Source: JAGTVB01 sp964624765
Lineage (GTDB): Bacteria > Pseudomonadota > Gammaproteobacteria > HK1
Length of the DNA stretch: 17,449 bases
Direction of reading: 5' to 3'
Assembly: GCA_964624765.1 (NCBI GenBank)
Contig: CAZUZO010000073.1
Coordinates: forward strand, 1 to 17,449
The notes beneath the pieces are model-generated. The model saw only the letters and a list, made by a program, of their open reading frames with translations. It made no database searches and had not been told where the DNA came from. Every line of letters starts with the position of its first letter. Within the stretch, counting starts at the first letter, position 1. This document shows, one piece after another, positions 7,231 to 13,415 of the stretch. Both the position numbers and the translations under genes were made by a program.

Positions 7231-8260
7231 GTGTGGGCGTCGATACTGGTGTACGCGACGTGGACGCCGTTCGACTGGCTCTCGCTCGTGTTGCGCAGCC
7301 GCGGACTGGCCGCGGCCCTGATGGTCCTGGGGTTCGCATTGCTCATCCTCGTGCCGCTGGTGTATGCGGGGATAGAACTGTCCGCCCGGGTCGATGCCAT
7401 CGAAGCCTGGTGCCAGGCGAAGGTCGCGGCGGGCTGGCCTAAGGTTCCGCGCTGGGTCGCCACCCTGCCGTGGGTGGCCCACGGATAGAGCATGGGTGGG
7501 CGAGTCTCAGAGCGGGCGACCCCGTGATGCTCGCAAAGCTGCGCGAGTGGGGCAAACCCGTGCTCGGGTTGTTGCTGAAACTGGGTTCCGCCCTGGGTAG
7601 CGGCTTTCTACTGATGATGCTGAGCCTGGTCTTCGCCTTGTTCATATATGTGAACGGCGAGCAATTGGTGCGCTGGGTAACCGGCCTTTCCGGGCGGGTC
7701 GCCGGCCAGCGGGGCAACGAGCTGTTCCGCATCGCCGGTGCGCCAGCGCGGTGTAGTCTACGGATTCATCGGCACCGCGCTGGCGCAAGGGGCGGCAGCG
7801 TACTTCGGTTACTGGCTCGCGGGCGTACCCAACGCGCTGAGCTTCGGGCTCGTCACCTGCCTGCTCTCGATTGTCCCCGGCGGCGCGGGCTTGTTGGGTA
7901 TGCCCGTTGCGTTGTGGCTGTACCAGCAGGGCGAGGCGGCCTGGGCCATCTTCGTGGCTATCTGGATAGTCGGCGTCGTCAGCTTTCTGGGCAATGTCGT
8001 CAAGCCACTGCTGATCGGCAAGGAGACCTGCCTGCCGTTCCTGCTGATCATGATGGGCGTCATCGGCGGCGCACTGGGCTGGGGCCTGCTCGGCGTGTTC
8101 CTGGGGCCGACTTTGCTCACCGTCTGCCACAACGTGCTGCAGCGCTCGGCGTTCGCCAGCATGGAGGCTCCGGGAGGTGGTAATACGGATCCCGCTTCCG
8201 ACTCGCCTGGCCGGCGGCGCCATGGAAACGCACGCGCCCGAGGCGCGTCTGTTCGACTAG
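7231..8260 (+). pseudogene. AI-2E-family (PF01594, UPF0118) transporter, frameshifted
   Basis: Hydrophobic protein spread over three frames. Frame one (7231-7470) has WASILVYATWTPFDW, then RGLAAALMVLGFALLILVPL. Frame two (7470-7740) has RIEHGWASLRAGDP, LSLVFALFIYVNGEQL and GNELFRIAGA. Frame three (from about 7742) has RGVVYGFIGTALAQGAAAYF, GVPNALSFGLVTCLLSIVPG, GMPVALWLYQQGEAAW and GWGLLGVFLGPTLLTVCHNV. Order and content are those of the AI-2E exporter/permease superfamily. Frame breaks lie near 7470-7478 and 7740-7748. The N-terminal membrane helix expected before 7231 is missing or degraded. A third shift near 8200 would give a natural end (METHAPEARLFD, stop at 8258-8260). Function in this family (autoinducer export, Na+/H+ antiport) varies and is not predictable here. 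Confidence 0.8.
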
Positions 8261-8281
8261 GGACGCAAACTTGTGCGGCAA

Positions 8282-8305
8282 AGGCCGTGCCCGGTGGCGC
8301 GGCCT
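8282..8305 (-). terminator. Possible terminator of the hdeA-like gene
   Basis: On the minus strand AGGCCG (8305-8300) pairs with CGGCCT (8287-8282), flanked by a second GC pair and followed by only a TT run. It lies 14 bp beyond the stop codon of the leftward gene. Confidence 0.35.
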
Positions 8306-8318
8306 CTGATTCCAATGC

Positions 8319-8618
8319 CTACTTGCTCAGGGTTTCGAAGGTCTCGACGAACTTGGCGGTCGGGTTGTCGAGGCAATAGTCCCGCACCTTGTCGGTGATC
8401 GCCGCGTTCTTGTCGAATTCGAGCGCGGTGCTGTTCGCCTTGCCGTGGAGATATCCGTGCATGTAGGCCATGGAGAGTTCGCGGCCGCGATCATCGCTCG
8501 ACATGATGTCCTTGCAGGTGACGGCAGTGATGTCGGTGATCCCCTTGACGGGTTCTTCCGCGACGGCTGTGGAGGAAGCGGCCGTGACGAGTGCAATACC
8601 TAGCCAGTAGTAACGCAT
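8319..8618 (-). CDS. HdeA-family periplasmic acid-stress chaperone-like protein
   Basis: Protein of 99 residues: signal peptide (MRYYWLGIALVTAASSTAVA), then a small mature domain with TAVTCKDIM, GRELSMAYMHGYLHGKAN, DKVRDYCLDNP and FVETFETL. The paired cysteines (TCKDI and DYCLDN) and helical pattern are those of the HdeA/HdeB fold, whose E. coli members protect periplasmic proteins at low pH. The second of two close ATGs (8618) is chosen because GGAGA lies 7 bases upstream of it; the first ATG (8624) overlaps that site. It appears intact. It is divergent from nothing nearby and is followed by a possible hairpin terminator. Function outside enteric bacteria is inferred only. Confidence 0.85.
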   Translation of the reverse strand: MRYYWLGIALVTAASSTAVAEEPVKGITDITAVTCKDIMSSDDRGRELSMAYMHGYLHGKANSTALEFDKNAAITDKVRDYCLDNPTAKFVETFETLSK

Positions 8619-8730
8619 ATTCATTCTCCGATCTGTGTTTGAGCTGTTTGAACGTGTTCGCCGTACCCGCCGGTACCGCTGCCTGATCGACGCTGGGCGC
8701 CGTCGGGTGAATACGGAGTTAGAACACAGG

Positions 8731-9054
8731 TTAGGGCGCGTAACCTCGCATGCAGGCGTTGTACGCGTCGTTGTAAACCTGATCCCGCGTGGCGGCACTG
8801 CGGGCGCCGCCGGCCACACCGCCGACGATCGTACCCACCGCCGCGCCCGTTCCGGCATCACCCGCAATGGCGCCGAACAATGCGCCGCCGGCCGCGCCGC
8901 GCGCGCCGCCGCGGACCATGCCGCCGCCAGTGGGCGCCGCGTACTCGGCCTCGCGCCTCGCGTAGTCGGCGCAATATGACGCCGATTGGGCCTCCGCGAT
9001 CGCGGCGGTGCCCAGACACCACAACAGCATCACGACCTTAGTGTTCAGTCTCAT
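8731..9054 (-). CDS. Secreted glycine-zipper protein
   Basis: Protein of 107 residues. It has a signal peptide (MRLNTKVVMLLWCLGTAAIA-EAQS), then YCADYARREAEYAAP and a glycine/alanine-rich stretch GGALFGAIAGDAGTGAAVGT followed by IVGGVAGGAR. The end is RDQVYNDAYNACMRGYAP. The GxxxG series is a glycine-zipper motif as in outer-membrane or envelope proteins, and the terminal YxxAYNxCMxxRGY pattern recurs in this small-protein group. A very good ribosome-binding site (GGGGAGG, 8 bases upstream) fixes the start at 9054. A weak extended -10 (TGGTATAGT, plus coordinates 9161-9169) lies upstream. Role unknown; envelope-associated is the safest statement. It is oriented like the hdeA-like gene 113 bp downstream, and both are small exported proteins. 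Confidence 0.8.
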   Translation of the reverse strand: MRLNTKVVMLLWCLGTAAIAEAQSASYCADYARREAEYAAPTGGGMVRGGARGAAGGALFGAIAGDAGTGAAVGTIVGGVAGGARSAATRDQVYNDAYNACMRGYAP

Positions 9055-9241
9055 CGCGTACGCCTCCCCGTTACGGTCAATTACATTCACTGTGGTGGCA
9101 GAGATCGGATGCACGTGGGTGTCGCCCGTCACCCTTTCCGTCCGTATCACACTCGCGGTCACTATACCAGCGCGGCCTTCCGCAGGATTGGACCAAAGTC
9201 CTATGCTGTCGTCGACATCGGGTCGCTTACGTACCCGGCGT

Positions 9242-9266
9242 GTATAAGACAAATAAACGCGCTTTT
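9242..9266 (-). mobile_element. oriIS-like end of an IS91/ISCR-family element (copy 2)
   Basis: The minus strand contains GCGTTTATTTGTCTTATAC (9260-9242), preceded by AAAAGC. Over 25 bp it matches 4954-4978 with two mismatches. It lies about 200 bp downstream of the stop codon of an IS91 transposase fragment (9464), exactly where the rolling-circle replication-origin end of such an element should be. Beyond it lies the promoter region of the glycine-zipper gene, so this end marks the element boundary. Confidence 0.7.
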
Positions 9267-9463
9267 TTGGATCAGGAAAGTGGCGAAAGACCGCAGAAGT
9301 GTCAATCACGTGAGGTTTCGGTCCGAAAACGGGGCTTTTGGGTTCCGCAAGCGGGTGGTGCGCCGTTGATTATGAGGAATTTTGGGGTGTAAAACGGTCG
9401 GAGACCAAGGGGGGTTGTCGGCTCGGGAGCTGAACCGGATTGAATCGCGTTGTGGGTGTGAAA
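9267..9463. mobile_element. Non-coding tail of the IS91-family element
   Basis: About 200 bp between the transposase stop codon and the oriIS-like end. Open frames across it (including one long minus-strand frame) have no protein-like composition. Position fits the 3' untranslated tail of an IS91-type element. Confidence 0.5.
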
Positions 9464-9617
9464 TCAGGCCGTTTCGAGGCGATCGAAAGACCGCGCGGGA
9501 GCGCGGGGTGGAGCCCTGGTGGGCAACCCGAGAGGGTCGAGAATCTTCGTCATCACGGAGGGATCTTCGATAGCGGCAATGATCTTCAGGTGAGCGCCAC
9601 AGTGAGGGCAGTGTGCC
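9464..9617 (-). pseudogene. IS91-family transposase, C-terminal fragment
   Basis: The minus-strand frame reads AHCPHCGAHLKIIAAIEDPS, VMTKILDPLGLPTRAPPRAP and ARSFDRLETA, then a stop at 9464-9466. The CPxCG zinc-ribbon followed by LKIIAAIE, ILxHLGLPT and a proline/arginine-rich tail is the standard C-terminus of many IS91 transposases. The fragment begins abruptly at 9617, where coding for an unrelated plus-strand glycosyltransferase starts. It cannot be the missing half of the 5332-5870 fragment without a rearrangement, since several unrelated genes lie between them. The two remnants have the same orientation. Confidence 0.82.
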
Positions 9618-9848
9618 ACGGAACGCCAGGCGGTAGCTCTGGCCGGTGAACTGCGCCGACGCGGTTATGACCTTGCGCTCGTCACCCGCCGTATCAAAGC
9701 TGATCACCCGCCGCGCGAAGTCATTGATGGCATCCCTGTTCGCCATCTGTCCCCGGTGGGATTGAGCCACGCGGCCAACGCTCTGATGGTGGGGTGTCTC
9801 GTCGTCGAATATACACGGAAGGCGCGGCTCACACCTGCCAGTCGATGA
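9618..9848 (+). pseudogene. N-terminal fragment of a GT4 glycosyltransferase
   Basis: Plus-strand frame: TERQAVALAGELRRRGYDLA, LVTRRIKADHPPREVIDGIP, VRHLSPVGLSHAANALMV, then GCLVVEYTRKARL and a stop. The E(R)xxxLAxxLxxRGxxVxLVT pattern followed by IDGIPVRHLSP is the donor-independent N-terminal Rossmann half of GT4-type (GT-B fold) glycosyltransferases, as used in polysaccharide synthesis. Only about 75 residues remain. The left edge is cut at the IS91 fragment (9617/9618) and the right edge lies just before a MITE-like element (9868). The UDP-sugar-binding C-terminal half is absent, so it cannot function. Confidence 0.6.
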
Positions 9849-9867
9849 GCTCGGTAGTGTTCCAGAA

Positions 9868-10000
9868 GGGGACTGGTCAAACCTGCTTTACACTTCGGAA
9901 AAGCGGCATGGAAAATAGAAACGACATATCTGCGCGTTCTGAGGCCATCACCATAGCGAGTGAAGTGTAAAGCAACCACCCTGCAATTTGACCAGTCCCG
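9868..10000. repeat. MITE-like element with 27-38-bp terminal inverted repeats
   Basis: The left end reads GGGGACTGGTCAAA then CCTGCTTTACACTTC (9868-9895). The reverse complement of the right end (9962-9999) reads GGGACTGGTCAAATTGCAGG then GTGGTTGCTTTACACTTC. They match apart from 9-10 bases missing from the left end. About 65 bp of non-coding DNA lies between. This is the architecture of an internally deleted insertion sequence; the parent family is not identified. Confidence 0.6.
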
Positions 10001-10065
10001 ATTTATCCTATATAAATCAATTCCTTGTTAAAACAAAGTAACATTCTCGGAACACTGCCAAACGG

Positions 10066-10227
10066 TTGTCGCTCACTACACCGCCCTGCTCCGAAGGTGT
10101 GTGGTGGCTGGTGCTGAAGCAGCCGGTGGGCGCGGCTGCGGCGCAGATCGGGCAGTTTGCAAAGACTCTGGGGTTGGCGAACAACCGGCCCATCCAGCCG
10201 GTGAACGCGCGGCCGGTGCTGAGGTGA
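10066..10227 (+). pseudogene. C-terminal fragment of an alpha-carbonic anhydrase
   Basis: The plus-strand frame reads LSLTTPPCSEGVWWLVLKQP, then AAAAQIGQFAKTL and ANNRPIQPVNARPVLR before a TGA at 10225-10227. SLTTPPCSEGVxW and NNRPxQPxNxR are hallmark C-terminal blocks of alpha-class carbonic anhydrases (CO2/bicarbonate interconversion, usually periplasmic). About 53 codons survive. The zinc-binding histidines lie upstream in the family and are missing. The region immediately upstream (10001-10065) is AT-rich and unrelated, so the gene was cut by a deletion next to the MITE-like element. Confidence 0.75.
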
Positions 10228-10247
10228 TGTAGGCTAGGGGGTACACC

Positions 10248-10325
10248 ATGCGCGCATTGTTTCAGACCGGCTTTACCAAAGCAGCGCAGGGCTACCCGTG
10301 CGAGAAGACACCGCCGGATTTCTGA
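10248..10325 (+). CDS. Small ORF with a good ribosome-binding site
   Basis: 25 codons: MRALFQTGFTKAAQGYPCEK then TPPDF. AGGGGG lies 6-7 bases upstream of the ATG, and a strong hairpin (10333-10371) follows the stop. It starts 20 bp after the carbonic anhydrase fragment. No family recognised; it may be a real small protein or the start of a truncated gene. Confidence 0.3.
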   Translation: MRALFQTGFTKAAQGYPCEKTPPDF

Positions 10326-10332
10326 GGTTGAG

Positions 10333-10371
10333 GCAGGCGCCTGATGCTGGTGCAGACACGCAGGCGCCTGC
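10333..10371. terminator. Perfect 11-bp GC-rich hairpin between convergent genes
   Basis: GCAGGCGCCTG (10333-10343) pairs with CAGGCGCCTGC (10361-10371) around a 17-nt loop. It lies between a rightward small ORF and the leftward operon ending at 10411, a natural place for a bidirectional terminator. There is no T-tract on either strand, so an intergenic structured repeat is the alternative. Confidence 0.45.
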
Positions 10372-10410
10372 GCCGCCGGCCAGAACAGGGTGCAGTTACG
10401 CGATTGGGTA

Positions 10411-10626
10411 TCACATCTCCTGAGCAGTGCCGGTCGTACGATTATATATGTTGATGAGGACCTGCTGGGGCGTCTTCGACTCTATCTCTAGGTAGCTCGC
10501 TTTGTTTGCCTCCGACTCGAAGAAGATTTTCAATGCATCAGGGCCGCTGCCCTCGATGACGAAAGGGGCATTGTCAACATCCAGCACATCGTTGCCAGAG
10601 ATCGGGTCGACCGTGGTGGTGCGCAT
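10411..10626 (-). CDS. Small conserved-looking protein A (paralogue of its upstream neighbour)
   Basis: 71 residues without signal peptide, membrane helix or cysteine. It reads MRTTTVDPISGNDVLDVDNA, then PFVIEGSGPDALKIFFESEA, KASYLEIESKTPQQ and INIYN. A GGGAGG ribosome-binding site lies 8 bases before the ATG. Across its first 62 residues it is about 55% identical, without gaps, to the protein encoded 18 bp upstream (10645-10866). Shared landmarks are MRxTTxDPxxGNxV, DxAPFVxEGxG, ALKIxFESE, YLxIE and YN. It is the last gene of an apparent three-gene operon behind the FKBP-methyltransferase fusion. No known family is recognised. The protein is acidic and probably cytosolic; a binding partner, substrate or inhibitor of the upstream enzyme are all possible. 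Confidence 0.8.
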   Translation of the reverse strand: MRTTTVDPISGNDVLDVDNAPFVIEGSGPDALKIFFESEANKASYLEIESKTPQQVLINIYNRTTGTAQEM

Positions 10627-10644
10627 GGTTAGTACCTCCCGGGG

Positions 10645-10866
10645 TTAGTCCCACAGTATGATTTCATTGTCTGCAAAGGTGTTGTAGAGATTCAACGAGC
10701 AGGCCTGTGGTATGCGTGGCTCAATTGCCAGGTATTCCTGTCTCGTCTGTTCGGACTCGAAGTAGATCTTCAGAGCGCCGTTGCCTTCGCCTTCCACAAC
10801 GAAAGGCGCTTTGTCCAGGCTGCTCACTTCGTTTCCTGTCATGGGATCCCGCGTGGTTACTCGCAT
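10645..10866 (-). CDS. Small conserved-looking protein B (tandem paralogue)
   Basis: 73 residues: MRVTTRDPMTGNEVSSLDKA, PFVVEGEGNGALKIYFESEQ, TRQEYLAIEPRIPQ, then SLNLYNTFADNEIILWD. The ORF stays open further upstream, but AGGAG lies 7 bases before this ATG and the alignment with the downstream paralogue begins here, which fixes the start. It differs from protein A mainly after residue 54, with one cysteine and a longer hydrophobic/acidic tail. The gap to protein A is 18 bp and to the methyltransferase 77 bp, so co-transcription is likely. Substitutions between A and B are mostly conservative (I/V, Y/F, D/E, K/R), which suggests selection on the protein. No function is known to me. Confidence 0.8.
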   Translation of the reverse strand: MRVTTRDPMTGNEVSSLDKAPFVVEGEGNGALKIYFESEQTRQEYLAIEPRIPQACSLNLYNTFADNEIILWD

Positions 10867-10943
10867 ATCAGGGCTCCTGTAGAACGATGCGGTGTCGGCC
10901 GCGCACGGCACCGCCATGGTGGCCGGCGGCTGTGGTCTTTGTA

Positions 10944-12158
10944 TCAGCACCCTGGCTGCGACCCGCTCCTGGTGCCTGACACCACGTAAATGGGGTCGGC
11001 AAGGGGGGTCAGGCGGGCATACTTGTCATCCGCAGGGCGGAGATACCCACGGATCGATTCCGTATCCAGATGCTCAAACCCGGTGGCGCGCTGGAAGTAC
11101 GCCTTCACCAGCCCCAGGCGTTCGAAGGGATGGAGTTCGGTCCATATCTTCACGGCTTTGGGCGGAAACCACCGATTAGAGAAGGTCACGACGAAGGGTG
11201 CTGCGGGACGCAGGACGCGGGCGACCTCCTGGAACACCTCGATGGGTTTCGTCAGATACTCTACGGACACCGTGCATATCGCGGCGTCAAACGCCTCGTC
11301 GTCAAAAGGCAGAACGGGGTTGAGGTTAAGGTCATGCACGACCCGGGCGGAGAGGCGGGGATTGGCTGCCAGCTCCTCCGCGTTCATGCCGAGCCCGGTC
11401 ACGGCCAAGGGCAGGCCGCCCGGGAGGTGAGAGTTCCAGCTGGACATCAGGTCGAGCACCTTCATGCCCGGTTTGAGCCGGGGCGCGTAAACGGCCCGGA
11501 CGTGCTCCATGGCAGAGTTGTCGAGGTGGTTGACCAGGCGCGGGCTGGCGTAGAAGCAGGCGTCGTCTGTCATGTCCTGGCGGGCAAACGGCTCGCCTGA
11601 GAAAAAATCGGTCTCGCCATCGGCAGCTTCCCGCTGCAGGCCGGGGCCGTTGTCACATACCTCCTGCACGACGTCGTTACAACGTCCGCCCCGCTCCTCC
11701 TTTGCTGGCAGAAGCTCTACCAGAGTTGCCTTGACGGTCAGATCGAGACCAGCTAGGGGATGGTTGAGATCGGCGACATGGACGCGGTCCTGCCCCCCCA
11801 GGTAACGAAAGGGGTGGTGGTCCTGGGGGTAAATCCCGGGAAGGGCGCCCAGCAATCCCTTGGGATAGAAGCGGCCCTGGCGCAGCATGACGCTGCCCCC
11901 GTTGGCTCCCAGGCGCAGATTCTGCTCGCGCAGACACCATATGTTCCCGCCGTTTCGCTCGGGCAATACCTCGCCGGCAGCAAAAGATCCGGTGATCACA
12001 TCACCGGGGCCCGACTGGGCAAGCTTCTCTCCCATGCTGCCTGGGAAGTAATCGCGCCAGAAATTGACGTTATGAAATAAGTAGCGGTCGAAGTGGCGTG
12101 CCTGGGGGGTGCGCCAGGCGATGCCTACCTCAACACTCGCGTGGTTTGACTTTTCCAT
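10944..12158 (-). CDS. FKBP/SlyD-like domain fused to an atypical class I methyltransferase
   Basis: 404 residues, no signal peptide. The N-terminal part (about 20-155) looks like an FKBP/SlyD peptidyl-prolyl isomerase module: GRFYPKGLLGALPGI (95-109), then DRVHVADLNHPLAGLDL (124-140), the SlyD-type NHPLAG signature. The C-terminal part (about 200-395) is a Rossmann methyltransferase: MKVLDLMSSWNSHLP (232-246) replaces the usual VLDLGCGTG motif. GLGMNAEELAANPRL, HDLNLNPVLPFDDEAFDAAI, VSVEYL, RVLRP and FSNRWFPPKAVKIW follow. The MSSWNSHLP form occurs in a distinct bacterial and plant methyltransferase subgroup. A nine-codon upstream start (12185) exists; 12158 is preferred for its GGGAG ribosome-binding site. 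It leads an operon with two paralogous small proteins. Substrate unknown; a proline-rich or unfolded protein substrate is speculation. Confidence 0.85.
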   Translation of the reverse strand: MEKSNHASVEVGIAWRTPQARHFDRYLFHNVNFWRDYFPGSMGEKLAQSGPGDVITGSFAAGEVLPERNGGNIWCLREQNLRLGANGGSVMLRQGRFYPKGLLGALPGIYPQDHHPFRYLGGQDRVHVADLNHPLAGLDLTVKATLVELLPAKEERGGRCNDVVQEVCDNGPGLQREAADGETDFFSGEPFARQDMTDDACFYASPRLVNHLDNSAMEHVRAVYAPRLKPGMKVLDLMSSWNSHLPGGLPLAVTGLGMNAEELAANPRLSARVVHDLNLNPVLPFDDEAFDAAICTVSVEYLTKPIEVFQEVARVLRPAAPFVVTFSNRWFPPKAVKIWTELHPFERLGLVKAYFQRATGFEHLDTESIRGYLRPADDKYARLTPLADPIYVVSGTRSGSQPGC

Positions 12159-12237
12159 TCTTGGATTCTCCCAAGGATGACACAATCCTGTTGCTTGTCA
12201 AAAGATAGTCCAATTATTATATTAGACAATAGTATGT

Positions 12238-12265
12238 ATTATACCAGGATATTCTCATATGTCCA
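12238..12265 (-). promoter_or_regulatory. Strong sigma-70-type promoter for the FKBP-methyltransferase operon
   Basis: On the minus strand: TGGACA (12265-12260), a 16-bp spacer, then TATAAT (12243-12238) preceded by TGG, an extended -10. Transcription would start near 12231, leaving a leader of about 72 nt before the ATG at 12158. The region 12186-12300 is strikingly AT-rich against GC-rich flanks. Confidence 0.6.
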
Positions 12266-12339
12266 TATTATATTTTTACATTCTATATACAACGCCCTGG
12301 CGCAAACCAGCACGGCGCCCGGATCAGGGAAGGAGAAGC

Positions 12340-12356
12340 CCCTCCCGCCGGGAGGG
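12340..12356. terminator. Short GC hairpin
   Basis: CCCTCC (12340-12345) and GGAGGG (12351-12356) enclose CGCCG. It lies just beyond the 3' end of the leftward NTF2-like pseudogene (12378) and could terminate it. No T-tract. Confidence 0.35.
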
Positions 12357-12377
12357 TCAGGAAACCGTTGCGAAGCG

Positions 12378-12806
12378 TCAGACGCGAACCGGGTTTCCCG
12401 TTGCGGACAGGCGGCGGCGCAGCAGGCTGCCTAACACGGGGATCGCTTCATATAGCTGAGCGGCCGGATCCCGGTAGTCGATGTGTTCCTCCACCCGCCC
12501 GTCGGCGACGAACCGTACGCGGCTCACCTCTTCGATCTCCCGGCGCCGTGCCGCCGGGCCAAACGCAAAGCGCCAGCGCAGATAGGCCACCTGCCCCTGC
12601 GCCAGCGACTCCTCCACCGTAAAGCAAGGCGTCTCTCAGGTCTTAAACATGTGTTCGAACACCGCGCGAATGGCCGCCGGCCCGCGAAGCCGGTTGAACG
12701 GGTCCCGGAACAGGGCGCCGGTACTGAACAGCTTCTCGAGCGCGCCAAGCCGGTGCGGCGCGATGCCTTCAAAGAAGGCGATGTAACGCGCCGGGGGATC
12801 ATCCAC
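12378..12806 (-). pseudogene. NTF2-like (SnoaL-type) protein with an in-frame TGA
   Basis: Starting at GTG 12806 the frame reads VDDPPARYIAFFEGIAPHRL, GALEKLFSTGALFRDPFNRL, RGPAAIRAVFEHMFKT, stop, ETPCFTVEESLAQGQVAYLR, WRFAFGP and later EEHIDYRDPAAQLYE to a natural stop at 12378. Total 142 codons, normal for an NTF2-fold domain. The single TGA (12638-12636, codon 57) is in frame and no indel is needed. The GTG start overlaps the stop of the upstream SDR gene (GTGGATGA), indicating translational coupling in the ancestral operon. NTF2-like proteins next to an SDR occur in clusters linked to photo-oxidative stress (ChrR-type regulons) in proteobacteria; the rest of that cluster is not here. Confidence 0.7.
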
Positions 12807-13155
12807 GGCCAGGCATCAGGCGCCGGGTCAGGGCGAAATGCAGCCGATAGGGCAGGCAGCGCAGGAGTTTGAGGAGCCAGATGAAGCGCCAGGGAAAGGT
12901 GATCTCGAACCCGCTGCGCTCGATCCCGGCGACGATGCGGCTGGCCGCCTCTTCCGGCTCCAGCAGGGCAGGCATCGTGAAGGGGTTTTTGGCGGTCAGG
13001 CTGGACCGCACAAAACCGGGATTGATCACCCGCAGATCGATCCCTGGCCTCCGGCTGCAGGGCCTCCGCTAGGTGAAGGCTCGCCGCCTTGGGCGCCGAG
13101 TAGGGCGCCGCCAGCGGCAGGCCACGGTAGGCCGCAGCGCTGACGTTGATTCCGA
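12799..13155 (-). pseudogene. Short-chain dehydrogenase/reductase, 5'-truncated and frameshifted
   Basis: The C-terminal half of a classical SDR. The first segment reads NVSAAAYRGLPLAAPYSAPK then AASLHLAEALQPEA (13155-13045) and holds the catalytic Tyr and Lys (YSAPK for YxxxK). After a frame break near 13045 it continues GIDLRVINPGFVRSSLTAKN, LEPEEAASRIVAGIERSGFE, then FPWRFIWLLKLL and a stop at 12799-12801. The N-terminal NAD(P)-binding TGxxxGxG half is missing; the sequence changes character around 13155-13160. The N-terminal loss and frameshift both argue that it is dead. It overlaps the start of the NTF2-like gene. Confidence 0.78.
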
Positions 13156-13159
13156 TGGC

Positions 13160-13415
13160 ATGACAGACTGACGACTCACATTCTACAGTGTTCTCAAATG
13201 CAATGCGGCAAGAGAAATGGCGTTACCGAGGCTTCCCCGTCTGCGTCAGGTGACGCTTGTGAACCAATTGGCGTTGCCGATAGACTCAGTGTGAATCACC
13301 TGAAAGACTTCGTAAGCCGGATGGCGGCGTCGCCGCCCAACGCAGCGACGGAAAGCGGGGCTCGGCTACCGGAATAACGACCCAGGTCGTGCGGTTGACC
13401 GCCAGCACAGGCAAC
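13160..13415. other. Intergenic DNA, no gene seen
   Basis: About 255 bp between the cut SDR and the rightward membrane-protein cluster. It contains a short dyad (GCGTCA-GG-TGACGC near 13238) and two similar phrases, ATGGCGTTACCGA and TTGGCGTTGCCGA. No promoter is convincing and no protein-like frame was found. Confidence 0.4.

Noticed and set aside
5332..9617. The two IS91 transposase fragments as halves of one element
   Set aside because: They are separated by several unrelated genes and the tails next to each oriIS-like end differ, so two separate insertions are simpler.
9306..9770. 154-codon minus-strand open frame
   Set aside because: It runs across the IS91 tail, the transposase end and the antisense of the GT4 fragment in an unrelated frame, so it is a chance open frame.
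10411..10866. RiPP precursor peptides
   Set aside because: No double-glycine cleavage site, no cysteine- or serine-rich core, and the conserved part extends through most of the protein.
12378..12806. Selenocysteine at the in-frame TGA
   Set aside because: No catalytic cysteine is expected at that NTF2 position and no SECIS-like hairpin follows directly.
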